From Liolophura sinensis (Eukaryota > Mollusca > Polyplacophora > Chitonida > Chitonidae), in assembly GCF_032854445.1 (NCBI RefSeq), contig NC_088295.1:60557249-60621248 (forward strand): DNA of 64,000 nucleotides, given 5' to 3'. Position numbers and translations under genes: made by a program. Shown in pieces: positions 35,068 through 45,748 of this stretch. Within the stretch, counting starts at the first letter, position 1; every line of letters begins with the position of its first letter. Under the pieces are notes generated by a model. The model saw only the letters and a program-made list of their open reading frames with translations, did not search any database and was not told the DNA's origin.

Positions 35068-35365
35068 CTATGATGTGGCCGGTGTGAACGGAAATATCGT
35101 AGAGATTATACTTGAAATGGCTAAACCACCTCCGTGGTTCAGGCCTTGGTAACAGTGAGCTGTCGTCTTACATGAGGTTCTGATGATATGCCCTGCCTTC
35201 TATTATCATACTAAACACACGGTGAACTGATTTTGTAAAATCTGGGTATCCAGCGACAAAAAAAGACATAAAAAATTCTTGAGTTTCGGGTATAACGCCA
35301 GTTACACAAAATTAATATGACAGTATGCTATTAATCGCACTGCTCTTTTTATGGTTGTGTTTTAG

Positions 35366-35497
35366 CTGATGACTCTGGCCAGGGTAAGATGTCAATGTTA
35401 GCAGTTGGATTGGGAGTCGGTGGATCGGTTGTTGGTCTTGGCCTTTTTGTGGTAGTGGGTGTATTTCTGCGAAGAGGGGTTTTCTTTTGGCAAAAAA
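35366..35497 (+). CDS. Gene C exon 8: transmembrane segment
   Basis: A 44-codon phase 1-1 exon, acceptor GTTGTGTTTTAG and donor A|GTAAGT. A short polar linker (DDSGQGKMS) is followed by a Gly/Val-rich helix (MLAVGLGVGGSVVGLGLF, then VVVGVFL) and a basic stop-transfer (RRGVFFWQK). A type I orientation is predicted. The GxxxG-like glycines could favour helix packing with partners. Confidence 0.85.
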
Positions 35498-35537
35498 GTA
35501 AGTATATAGGCCGATCAGTATTCGGTACCTCTCGTCA

Positions 35538-35770
35538 TTTATTTATTTATATATGTATTTCTTTGGTATTTTACGCCGTACTCAAGAGTATTTTACTTAG
35601 ACGACGGCGGTCAACATTATGACCATCAGGTTGCTGACAGACCTTCCCACGTACGGCCGGAGAGGAAGCCAGCATGAGCTGGACTTGAACTCACAGCGAC
35701 CGCATTGGGGAGATACTTTTGGGTCATTACGCTGCGCTAGCGAGCTAACCAACTGAGCCACGGAGGCCCC
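35538..35770 (-). mobile_element. SINE family 1, copy with internal deletion
   Basis: Head and tail are both recognisable in reverse orientation (AAATAAAT tail complement at left, CCACGGAGGCCCC head complement at right). The block between CAACATTATG and CAGGTTGCTG lacks about 45 bp. TCGTCAT flanks both sides and may be a short target duplication. Confidence 0.85.
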
Positions 35771-36211
35771 CATTTCGTCATAACGCAGCATTTTATCGAG
35801 CAGTTCCACGTAGCAAATGTTCACGATTTTTTGGAGTATGTGAAAGCTTTCCAGCAACAGTTTAATCTGATATTTTATACGTCCTTTTTTCAGTTTTCTC
35901 CACAGCAACTCATTCGATCGACTTGTCGGCCGTTTTGTGAAAGATTTATGGATATATAACGTATAGTTTTAAAAAAAAAAACTTTAAAATTACGTGATGA
36001 TGGCATCCCAAATTTTCGCTTTTAGATACATACATTATCAATAATGTGAATACTGTTGGGAGTAGAAGGCTGTCATTTACATTGCATGGAAGGTATGAAT
36101 TTTTTCCAAGGGGAGAAATGCTGGGCTGTAGTACTTTTGTAAAGAAGAATAGAGGACACAAATAAACTGTGAATGGAAAAGTTCACAAATGTGACACTTG
36201 TCTACTTACAG

Positions 36212-36314
36212 GTGGTCCCCCACAAAGGTCATCCACAGACCAGAACCATGAGTCTGCAGACCAGAATCATGAGTCTACAGACCAGAATCATGAGTCAACA
36301 GACCAGAATCATGA
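36212..36314 (+). CDS. Gene C exon 9: cytoplasmic heptapeptide repeats
   Basis: Acceptor TCTACTTACAG. It encodes SGPPQRS and then four copies of a seven-residue unit (STDQNHE, one with SADQNHE), a 21-nt tandem repeat. The donor GA|GTAATT ends the exon in phase 2. If splicing fails, the next codon is TAA (36316-36318), giving a protein that stops here. Splicing to 36723 keeps the frame and adds the tyrosine motifs. The acidic, hydrophilic repeat may act as a spacer; its function is unknown. Confidence 0.72.
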
Positions 36315-36722
36315 GTAATTTACCATTTCTCTGAACTAATAACCTGGACAGGGCAACTTCAATAAGCCAATATTGCCTATATTAATATAAGCTTTGACTT
36401 CTTTGTAACGTGCTTTGATGTGAGTTTTGGATGAATTTGCGGCGACAAGGTACATTATGCGGTGCTATTCTTTTCGGAGTCCTGTCCCTATTTGTATTGT
36501 CACGCACAACTTCCTCCAGCATCATATACTTGCATGTGAAAGGGAGGCGTAAGGCCCCATTCCAGTAAACATAAGTGCAATATGGTGAATAAATAGTCCA
36601 AGAGAAATAGATCTATTCTGCTGCTTGACTTCCCTTGCGCTCGTTGTTTCTATTTGGCACTTTTACACAGGGTCATCATTCAGCTGTTGAACATAGATAT
36701 ATTTCAACCTATATATTTGCAG

Positions 36723-36769
36723 GAGATATTCCGAAATAAACACAGAGAACCCATCTCACACTAATAGCG
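36723..36769 (+). CDS. Gene C exon 10: tail with YSEI motif
   Basis: Acceptor ATATATTTGCAG, donor G|GTAAGA; 47 nt, phase 2 in, phase 1 out. It adds ERYSEINTENPSHTNS to the tail. YSEI fits the YxxI/L pattern recognised by SH2 domains after phosphorylation. The other two frames contain stops, so the phase 2 entry supports the weak donor of the previous exon. Confidence 0.68.
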
Positions 36770-37065
36770 GTAAGAAACGTTGTTTTTTTTTACACTCTCA
36801 TAACGGTTCAAACGTATAACGCATATACCAGACGTATGAAAACTATTGTTCATTAATTCACCATGACTTTCAGTTCATCGTGTGGTTTCGAGCTGAAAGC
36901 TTGATAAGTCACAGTAACGGATTCTTTTTTTGCGCTTTGTTTTTCTTTTATTATCTCAAGACAATAACTTATATATCGAATGCTTCAAGTTTGTGAGAGT
37001 TTAGAAGTTATTTTACACATTTATTAAAATGTGAAAATCATCCTTGTCATTTGCATTCGTTGCAG

Positions 37066-37101
37066 GAACGTACGAAGCCCTTCCAATGAGACCCATAGCA
37101 G
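37066..37101 (+). CDS. Gene C exon 11: tail with YEAL motif
   Basis: A 36-nt phase 1-1 microexon between CATTCGTTGCAG and GTAACA. It encodes GTYEALPMRPIA. YEAL lies 12 residues after YSEI and 9 residues before YEEI in the joined protein, within ITAM-like spacing. It can be skipped in frame. Confidence 0.68.
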
Positions 37102-39174
37102 GTAACATCCAATTTCACTTAACTGTACATGAAACTCTTTAATGTATATTGCTGTCTTTTGGGGGTCAGGTAGATTAAACATCAACAGAAATGTATTTCC
37201 AGCATATTGTTCTTGGCGACATCAGGATTAAGCTTAAAAAACATCTAGATCTCTATGTATATAACGGAGTATGAAGCATTTGACACATACCACTTCCTAT
37301 GTAAGGCCATTCTTGGCAACATAACTGTTATATCACAAAGCGAACTTGTGTAATCTTAACTTTCTTGACACTGCAGAAAATATCTTTTTTTATTTATGTT
37401 CTAAAACCAATGCGATTTGACTTTTAATAACATGTCAACGAAAATGGATATCATTTTTCTATGTTTTTATTTCAAATTGGCTTCCTACAATTTCCCTTCA
37501 TCATCTGATATGGTATAAATCTCGGTATCGTGGCATACAGTTGTATGGCAGTCTTAATAGGCGTTCCAAGGCGGTAATGGAAGGCTTGCCAACTTTACTA
37601 CAGAAATATTGGCAGCTGTCTTTGAACAGATCAAGTAGGGATAAACTACGAAAGAATAAAGTATGCGAAGTAAAAGCAGAATAGAGAAGACAAGGCAAAT
37701 AACCAGTGAAATCCCACTTCTTGTCAGTTTACCTCATTTAGGTTTAACTGTTCCTGTAGATGGTTAATAGCAGTAATTTGCACCCCCCTAGCAACGTGAC
37801 AAGCATATTTTATATTAACAAGGATATGCTGATGCTGATGTCTGCGTAGATCAAAATAAGCCTCCTCCAGAATGCCTAGCCTAAAAGGGTTGATAGAAGA
37901 CTTATTCAGGAGAGCATATATATTTTTCTGAGTCTATTGGTGAGAATCGCCAGAGGCCCATTATAGCGGCATGAAAAAATGCGAATAAATTGCCAGAAGT
38001 AATTTCACTTACGTACTACGTGTCATTGCGCTTAACGAAATAGACCGTGTGTTCTGGTCAAATATTAGCTTCCTTTTATGGTGTTTTCTCCATAGTTTTG
38101 TCAGGATTTATATGTTATGATTATGCACTGAATAACAACTTTAATTATGTTTGGAGTCGTGTTTTTCATGAAATTCCCTTAGTTTCGTGTCACGAAAGGT
38201 TATCGAATGCGCATACGCTACTTCGAAAGGGTGCATGTCCCCTTTGTCAACACAGCTCAGCGATTTTCATTATACAGAGTACATATACATAGCGCTTTGC
38301 ACTCAGTGATTTTCAGCTTTACCGCTGTAACAGCTTTCTATCACGTAACCTCCAAATATGGTGGGAATTTGAACCTTTTCGCAAGTTGATCGCAATTTGC
38401 GGTAAAACTGTATGTCGTAGGAAATAAATAAGACCAGATTCATGACCAGAACATCCTTACAATATTCATACATTCATCCTAGACCCAAATACATTTGTAT
38501 AACATGGGGACGTAAAAGTTCCAAATATGGTAAATCGGCCTCTGGATAATTTTACAAGTACTGCACCTCCCGCATTTATTAACATACTTGAATGATTTTC
38601 CGCACACATCGCTATCCCTAATCAAACTACGACAAGCAGCTAACTTAAAATATTTAAAGTCAGAAAAGTCTAATCACGTGACAGATTCCGTAACCTGGGA
38701 TCGAACTCTGACATGACTGGCGTGAGTGATACAAACCCAGCGCGATCTGCGTACTGTCAGTTTCCCAGCGTCAGTCATCTTCGAATCTCAGAAATCGAAC
38801 ACCTGGACCAGGACACATGCAGGTATCTGTCAATTACTAGGACCTGGTTAGCATACAGTAAAGAAGACAAGGTTTGCGCAAAGCTAACTTTTAGAAAATA
38901 CATGCACAACATACACTGACACGGATTCGTGATCAGGAAAGAATCTCAACATCAAATTTTTCGTTTCCCATGACGTCACCACTTATGTATCTGTCAAAGC
39001 CTAATTTGCATACATATTGCACCTTTTTTCTGTCCAAATAGCCTCCATAGAACGTTTATTACGTATGCTAAATTTTAAGTCAATCGGACGCGGTGTTTTG
39101 GAAAAAAATGGCTGTCAAATGTTTTCACTTCAATCTAAAATGGCCGCCAGATCACGTGACAGGTCACCCAACTT

Positions 39175-39640
39175 TCTACTCATAAGGACACAGACCCCCA
39201 TTACAACTTCCGTTTTTGGGTAGGGACGATTGTAGTTCTGTGAATTTTAGGGTATAAAGTCTTTTTTTGCTCCCAGGCGTCCATTTTTGGTGCACAGGTG
39301 CATGCTTGGTATTAAAATGCTGGAAACTGTCTAAACTTTGAGGAGGTATGAGCTTTATTGATGAAAGTTTGAAATTCTGGATGAGAGGACACAAGGTGTG
39401 AGGTAGTGATGAGGCTGCGAGTGAAGCGCCCTTGGCGTTGCTAGGCACGCCTCCCAGCTGCCGGCATGGAAAGGTCCAGATTTTGACGGTCAACCTATGT
39501 CAAGATTTTTATGGCTTCTTTCTCACAGGTTGGGCCAGGTATGCACCAAAGCTTATTGGCCACGGAATGTTTGGGACTGAGCTACAGTGCTAGACGTTAA
39601 CATTGTCGCTTATGGAAAATTAATGGGGGTCCGAGGCCAT
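39175..39640 (-). repeat. Inverted copy of the internal part of the 34.2-kb element
   Basis: Reverse complement closely follows about 34500-34930: shared blocks include TTGACGGTCAACC, CATAAGCGACAATGTTAACG, GGACACAGACCCCCATTA and CCATAAAAATCTTGACATAGG (in parts). It lacks the 135-bp terminal repeats. Lies in the last intron of gene C. Confidence 0.82.
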
Positions 39641-40401
39641 AAGAGCACATCTCCAGATCTATCACATACCTAAGCTCCCCGCATTTCTGTTGAAATAAAT
39701 TGAAAGTTAGCTGTATTGTATATTTCAATTTATAAGAATGAAAACTGGCGATTTTTTTTCTGTACTACTTCAGGTTTAGTGACGCCCCTTCCGGCTGTGT
39801 TAAAGTTATCTGCTTGTCTTGGGATGATGTTAGGCCTTAAGATTGCATCTCTAGTGACAACGGCTAACGAGACTGATAAGGAAAAATTGCATTTTTGGAA
39901 TCAACGTTCAAAACTGCATCAGATAAAACAATTTAGTGCAATGCTCTATTTATTTATAGAGGGGTTTTCCTCAAGTTGATAACGATGTTAGTAATTACAT
40001 CCAAACGTCGGGTTAATAAACCAAGAAGTTGTATATCCATAAGAAAGCCTTGTTTAGATTACTTCCATCCCAACTTCTAGATGCCACTCAAACTAGTTAC
40101 TCTTTTGAGGTCTTATACATAATTCAGCCAAACTTTTGATAAGACCAGGTACCTGAATGGCTTGATATCCCTAATAAAGTACTTCTCCAAGAAGAATTAA
40201 GACCAGCGTGTACTACATGTACTTCTCGATGATAACTCTGTGATAAATTTAACATCTGTGTTTTTTTCCTTGGAATGTTTTTTTTTTAAAGCTTAATTTT
40301 TACGATAGAAATATTTCTAGTCTGTTTATTTCTTGTAGCAATTAAACTGTGGCCTTCTTTTCACGAGCAATAATAGGTAGTTTTATTTGTTTCTTATACA
40401 G

Positions 40402-40502
40402 CTGCGCATTACGAGGAAATTTTGCTGCGAAAGGTGCCACCTACCGGATGTTCAGGACCGAGGATGTACGAGAATGTGACTGTTCTAAATATTCCGCACT
40501 AA
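40402..40502 (+). CDS. Gene C last exon: tail with YEEI and YENV motifs, stop
   Basis: Acceptor TTGTTTCTTATACAG, then in phase 1 AHYEEILLRKVPPTGCSGPR continues to MYENVTVLNIPH and TAA at 40500-40502. YEEI is the classic preferred site for Src-family SH2 domains, and YEN fits the Grb2 SH2 preference (YxN). The join crosses a 3.3-kb intron and depends on phase and motif sense, so it is somewhat less certain than the domain exons. Confidence 0.65.
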
Positions 40503-40847
40503 TGTATTATTTCACACCTGCCAGACTGTACAGTTTTGGGAAAAAAACAAGACAGAGACAAAAATGAAAAAATAATACATTTCAGTAACATTAACGTTTT
40601 TTTTATCGATTTTAACTTGTTCATAAATGGTTATATACTTTACTTTATATCGCTTTACATGGAAGAATATAATTATCTACATTGTTCTAGTTGCTCCAGA
40701 AAATGTAACTTAGATATTAAAGGTATGACCTCTGAATATGAAGGAGAATGCCATGTATGTTTCAATATAGTCATATCATAAACAGTAACTTGGAAACGTT
40801 GGATGTTTGTTAAGACGTACACATAAATGCGAATCCATTCAGCGTTT

Positions 40848-41375
40848 CTTATTATCATGAACATTTTTGACAAATAATGTTAACCAATTGGTATACTTTG
40901 TATTTATTTATTTATTTATTTGACTGGTATTTTACACCGTGCTCAAGAATATTTCGCTTATACGACGACGGCCTGTATTATGGTGGGAGGAAACCTGGCA
41001 CAGCCAGGGGGAAACCTACGACCATCCGCAGGTTGCTGGCAGACCTTCCCACTTACGGCCGAAGAGGAAGCCAGCAGGTATACTTTGTAATCATGAACAT
41101 TGTTGATATACAATGTTAACCAATAGTTACACTTTGTAATCATGAACATTGTTGATAAACAATGTTAACCAATAGTTATACTTTGTAATCATGAACATTT
41201 TTGATGAACAATGTTGACCAATTAGTATACTTTGTAACCGTGCACAGTTTTGATAAACAATGCAAACCAATCGGTATGCTACGTAATCATAAACATTTTT
41301 GAAAAACAATGTTAAAACTCGTATGATCTGTAATCGCGAACATTTCTGATAAACAATGTTAATCAAATGCTATAT
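40848..41375. repeat. 49-bp minisatellite, split by a SINE
   Basis: About 6-7 units around TTTGTAATCATGAACATT and AATGTTAACCAATAG. The first unit is cut after GGTATACTTTGTA by the SINE at 40903-41076; the array resumes at 41077. Minus-strand open frames here come from the repeat. Confidence 0.9.
40903..41076 (-). mobile_element. SINE family 1, 5'-truncated insertion with 13-bp target duplication
   Basis: AAAT tail complement at left, body up to GAGGAAGCCAGCA at right; the tRNA-derived head is absent. Flanked by GGTATACTTTGTA on both sides (40890-40902 and 41077-41089). This is what truncated target-primed reverse transcription leaves. Confidence 0.92.
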
Positions 41376-41537
41376 TTTACGAAACTTTAATATTGACTAC
41401 CACAGTACATTGCACAAATATCACATGTCTGTTGATTGTGTAACTATATCATTATCACTCTCTTTTGTGTAATGTATTTGTAATTAATTTGTTTTAACTA
41501 AATTGGCAATGGAATAATGTTATATAATTGATCGTTT

Positions 41538-41543
41538 AATAAA
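41538..41543 (+). terminator. Possible polyadenylation signal of gene C
   Basis: AATAAA about 1 kb after the stop, followed 9 bp later by an A8 run. Candidate only. Confidence 0.3.
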
Positions 41544-41900
41544 ACATTCTCAAAAAAAATTATACTGATACGGGTTAATCAGTCGTTGCACTATCCCCTT
41601 CATGCTGAACGCCAAGCTAGGAGAAACTAAAAAGAAATGCATGGAAACATTCCGCAAGACACATTAACAACTGCTTTGTTCCCACAAGGAAATTCAATAT
41701 GGTTTTAGTTGTTCATAAAGTTAGGAATGAAATCCTGTCTATATGTTTACCGTTAGAGAGGTTTCTTGTCTTCACGTTTTCATGCCCCGATGGGTCAGCA
41801 CTTTGTGTGGTAGCTGTGACGTACTCTGGTTATTTCATGTATTTCCATGTCTCCTGTGTGGGGTGCCACGGATATTATCCGCCGAACACGTCTGTGTAGA

Positions 41901-42144
41901 TATTTATTTATTTATTTGATTGGCATACTCAAGAATATTTCACTTATACGACGGTGGTCAGCATTATGGTGGGTGGAAACCGGGCAGAGCCCGGGGGAAA
42001 CCCATGACCATCCGCAGGCTGATGAAAGACCTTCCCACTTACGGCCGGAGAGGAAGCCAGCATGAGTTGGACTTGAACTCACAGCGACGGCATTGTTCAT
42101 TAGGCTGCGCTAGCGCGCCAACCGACTGAGCCACGGAGGTCCCC
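41901..42144 (-). mobile_element. SINE family 1, near full-length copy
   Basis: From the AAAT tail complement to CCACGGAGGTCCCC at the head. The A and B boxes are recognisable in reverse complement. The GTAAAACACC portion near the tail is shortened. TCTGTG on each side may be part of a target duplication. Confidence 0.88.
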
Positions 42145-42374
42145 TCTGTGCACATACAAATAACGAATAAGACAGTTTTAATTCATTCTGCCATATATTG
42201 TTGGACGTTATATTCACGCAAGTGTTGTATTTGCTTGACTGCGCGAGGTTTCCAATGAGCAACACGCTGACTTTACCATAATACTATATATGTATACCCT
42301 CGCACATTACCACGAAAAGAGCAAACAAAAGTATCTTCTCGTGTGAATGCAAACGCTTACAATTATGGTATCGG

Positions 42375-42430
42375 GATGTGTGTGCGCTTGTGGTTTTACA
42401 TCATACTTAACAAATTTTCAGTCATGTCAC
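42375..42430 (-). repeat. SINE family 2, tail fragment
   Basis: GTGGTTTTACATCATACTTAAC and the following TTTTCAGTCATG resemble the 3' end of the family 2 copy at 33036-33400. Confidence 0.45.
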
Positions 42431-42668
42431 GTCGAGCAGTCATTGTATATATATATATGTTTTCAAATGAAAACTACGACTCGAGTTTAAAAATTTAAAA
42501 ACAGTATACCTCATCTTGAAAATAATCATTCTGCAGTATTATAAAAAAAAACTTAAACAATATTTTGAAAAAAATCGTTTTCCATTATGTGACAAAGATA
42601 GTGAATAAATTATTATTCCACGGTTTTTGAGTTTTCGAGTATGTGTACATGTAGGTACCTCATTTTGA

Positions 42669-42673
<5 letters not shown>

Positions 42674-42717
<44 letters not shown>
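42674..42717. repeat. (AT)n microsatellite
   Basis: About 22 uninterrupted AT dinucleotides. Confidence 0.95.
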
Positions 42718-42718
<1 letters not shown>

Positions 42719-43420
42719 TAATAAAGTGTACTCTCAAGAACAGTATAGAAAACTTACAAGGTGAATGCATTTGTAGTCGTAAATAGCTAGTTAAAGGGAG
42801 AACAAACAAACATTTTAACACAAATTCGATCACAGCATGTTACATCCGACACAGTTTGTCTACAAAGTTTTGGAAACATAATGAAAGGTTGGAAATCGTC
42901 TGAAGGCAAGACACATATCTTTGCAGTGGGCTAGGCATGATACACTCATAACACTCTTAGTAGCTGACTTAATCATTACCCTTGCTTATAATTCAAACTA
43001 GAGTTATCTCCCCTAAAATGTACTCAACATTTTTTCGGGTATGCATACTTAATGCAACATGTCCGAATATAATGCACCCGTTAGACATTGATTTTTTACA
43101 TGACTGGAGAAAAGAAAAAAACTGTTGAATCAATCCCGTACTACATGTAACCAGATAAAATTACCCCACCCCATACCTTCCCTTGTCAACAAGATTTTCT
43201 CCTTGGGTGGGCTAAGGCTCATTGTTGTCTTCATCGCTGAGTGGTTCTGGCAATGCAGGACCGAGCTCCACATAAGGAATGCCAGCGTAAGTCATGTGGT
43301 TTTCAGTAGGAGGCCTGATCTACACCATTCCCTTGAACTTCATTTCGGCAGAGATGAGTTCGTCCCTGGATGTCGCCTGAAAAATTAAGCATGGTGTTCG
43401 ATGTAGTTTCCTTACAAGTG

Positions 43421-43679
43421 GGGACCTCCGTGGCTCAGTCGCTTAGCGCGTAATTGCCCAGAAGACCTTCACCAATGCGGTCGCTGTGAGTTGAAGTCCA
43501 GCTCATGCTGGCTTCCTCTCCGGCCGTAAGTGGGAAGGTTTTTCCAGCAACCTGCGGATGGTCGTTGGTTTCCCCGGGCTGTGCCCGGTTTCCTCCCACC
43601 ACAATGCTGGCCACCGTCGTATAAGTGAAATATTCTTGAGTACGGTGTAAAACACCAGCCAAATAAATAAATAAATAAA
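43421..43679 (+). mobile_element. SINE family 1, near full-length copy with 13-bp target duplication
   Basis: Head GGGGACCTCCGTGGCTCAG with the A box and GAGTTGAAGTCC B box (one change), complete body and AAAT tail. Flanked by TTCCTTACAAGTG at 43408-43420 and 43680-43692. Confidence 0.92.
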
Positions 43680-43904
43680 TTCCTTACAAGTGATAAATGA
43701 CATGTAATTTATATATATCACAGAGAAATTTGTTTGATGTACCCAAGCATAACAGCTCACTAAATGTAGTTTTGTTTTTCCAAAAGACCCCTGAGCATTT
43801 TCAAATAACTGAGAAACTATCCAGAATTCATCAAATCAAGCCAATAGAATTCTTTTCAAGACTTTAGGAGAAAAACATTTTTGGGATTCAGTGATCCGAT
43901 CGTG

Positions 43905-44034
43905 TGGATGGTCGTGGGTTTCCCCCGGATTCTGTTCGGTTTCCTCCCACAAAAAGGCTTTCCTTTGTTGTGTAAGAAATATTCTTCAGTTCAACGTAAA
44001 ACAGCAATCAAATAAACAAATGAATAAATAAATC
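43905..44034 (+). repeat. SINE family 1, 3' fragment
   Basis: Begins at TGGATGGTCGTGGGTTTCC and runs to AGCAATCAAATAAACAAATG. The head is absent and the body diverged. Confidence 0.8.
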
Positions 44035-44048
44035 AAGACAGTGAACCT

Positions 44049-44180
44049 ATCATGAAGATCTGACCTTTCCTCACATGAAGATCTGACCTTTCCTCACATG
44101 AAGATCTGACCTTTCCTCACATGAAGATCTGACCTTTCCTCACATGAAGATCTGACCTTTCCTCACATGAAGATCTGACT
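44049..44180. repeat. 23-bp minisatellite, about six copies
   Basis: Near-perfect head-to-tail copies of CATGAAGATCTGACCTTTCC plus TCA. The unit contains AGATCT. Little divergence between copies suggests a recent expansion. Confidence 0.93.
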
Positions 44181-44607
44181 ATATTCTCCGTGATTGGATA
44201 AGAATGGTTAAACTTTGAAGAACATAAAAAGTATGTATAAAGTAAAAAAAAAAAGTAGGACGGAAGAGTATATAGAGAAGCAGTAAACTGTTTTCAATCA
44301 TGTCGGTAGCACGCAATTAATCAGTATCCAAATCGTGTTACAGGGTAGCTTAGATTTTCATTAATCAGGTATGCATGTACCTGTGTGCATCTCAATCGCA
44401 CTATAATCCCAAGTGTTCATGTATCCTACTTAACGAGCTAATTTAGCATCCTTTCTCTCTGCTTTGATGTAGGGACATCAGAAACACAAGCATAGCGCGT
44501 GTCTATCATTTGTAACTATTATATCTCATATTGGGACCGTGAGGAGCACAGCAAATTTGGACCATTTTTACTGTTATGTGTACGCTTATGGTGTCTGGTA
44601 TTATTTT

Positions 44608-44782
44608 GGATTTATTTATTTATTTGATTGCTGTTGTACGCCGTACTCAAGAATATTTAACTCACAAGACGACGGCCAGCATCATGGTGAGAGAAAACCG
44701 GGTAGAGTCCGGGGGAAACCTGCGATCATCCGCAGGTTGCTAGAAGATCCTCCCACGTAAGGCAGGAGAGGAATCCAGCATA
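44608..44782 (-). mobile_element. SINE family 1, 5'-truncated copy
   Basis: AAAT tail complement at left, then GCCGTACTCAAGAATATTT, the CCGGGTAGAGTCCGG block and AGGAATCCAGCA at right; the head is missing, with truncation at the same place as the copy at 40903-41076. Confidence 0.88.
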
Positions 44783-45549
44783 TCATATTGGAATCGTTAA
44801 AAGTAAAACCGTATAAGTGTACTTATATGTTTTTCTTTCTAGAATCAGACAAATGTCATTACTTACTGGAGCCTTTGAAACTGGAGCTTAACTTCCGGTT
44901 GGCCCAGTTTTCGAGTTTATACTTGCCCATTGCTGTCAAAGGCCGAGTTGGCATATGTTTTTGTAGTGGTCTGGGCTGTATTTAAAAAAATAACATACGA
45001 CAAATGTGAATGTGCACGAAGTGGTGGAATTTAAAAGTCCAAACAAGGAAAATTAGATACACGTATAACAACGAAGCGTGGTTTTTCTGGAAAATATTTA
45101 TTTCTTGACAAATTTTTATATTTTTTTTACAAGTTTTTCATTACCTACTCAAATTTTGTCAAAGTTCGCGGATGCCCATTCAATGTTGCCAGATCAGTGT
45201 GTGTTGCCTTATGTGAGTGACAAGTAGTGCGCGACCTGGAAAACGATTTAAATGGTTTAGGGGTGGTTCAGGTAGACAATGCAGGTGGTCGACAGGAGAT
45301 CGGTAACATATCTATTCGTCGTCACTGCTACGCCATATTATTGACGAAAAGAGCCATTCCCTGGGAGCATATCGTGGTTATTGACAGGTGTGTGTGCCTG
45401 GAAAAGGTCATTTTAGAAACCCCAAATCGACGTTCTGAGGTTTGGCGTTAAATGTGTCTGTAATTGCAAAGTCGAGTGAAATCAAAATTATCTTACTTTT
45501 GTCTTTTCTACATCAGTTTTACACTGAAGGTGCGCGTGGACTTAAGGAT

Positions 45550-45625
45550 ATGTCTGGCATATTTTTGCAGTTCATCTTGTGTTTTTCCACCCTGATGATG
45601 GCGTATACAAGAGCACAAAATCCAG
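45550..45625 (+). CDS. Gene B exon 1: signal peptide
   Basis: ATG at 45550, hydrophobic core (GIFLQFILCFSTLMMAY), likely cleavage before QNP; donor CCAG|GTAGGT in phase 1. An acceptor (TCTTTTCTACATCAG) ends at 45516, so 33 nt of 5' untranslated sequence share the exon. GCACAAAATCCAGGTA at its end is identical to gene A. Confidence 0.68.
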
Positions 45626-45707
45626 GTAGGTATATGTAAGACCTAAGCGTATTTTAAGGAATCCTCTCCTATCAAAACGTCAAAAATGCTTGACTGGCGT
45701 CAAAGCA

Positions 45708-45710
45708 TTA

Positions 45711-45747
<37 letters not shown>

Positions 45748-45748
45748 C
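45708..45748. repeat. (AAAT)n microsatellite
   Basis: About nine AAAT units; possibly the tail of a lost SINE. Confidence 0.85.

Larger units (their letters stand above)
22603..40502 (+). other. Gene C: Ig/FN3 receptor with multi-tyrosine tail (gene span)
   Basis: Predicted coding exons: 22603-22657, 26506-26850, 27901-28212, 31391-31687, 31919-32249, 32538-32828, 33745-34026, 35366-35497, 36212-36314, 36723-36769, 37066-37101 and 40402-40502. They sum to 2332 nt, which is one more than a multiple of three because of an apparent single-base insertion in the fifth exon; otherwise about 776 residues. The order is signal peptide, five Ig-like domains, FN3, transmembrane, heptapeptide repeats and a tail with YSEI, YEAL, YEEI and YENV. 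Split codons give typical inter-domain sequence (QYPPQ, MYAPD), which supports the joins. The architecture resembles nephrin-like or Fc-receptor-like Ig receptors, but I do not recognise an orthologue. Confidence 0.72.

Noticed and set aside
39774-39979. Possible gene C exon after TACTACTTCAG
   Set aside because: The frame is open but there is no phase 1 donor, so it cannot join in frame to the last exon at 40402; the peptide has no recognisable features.
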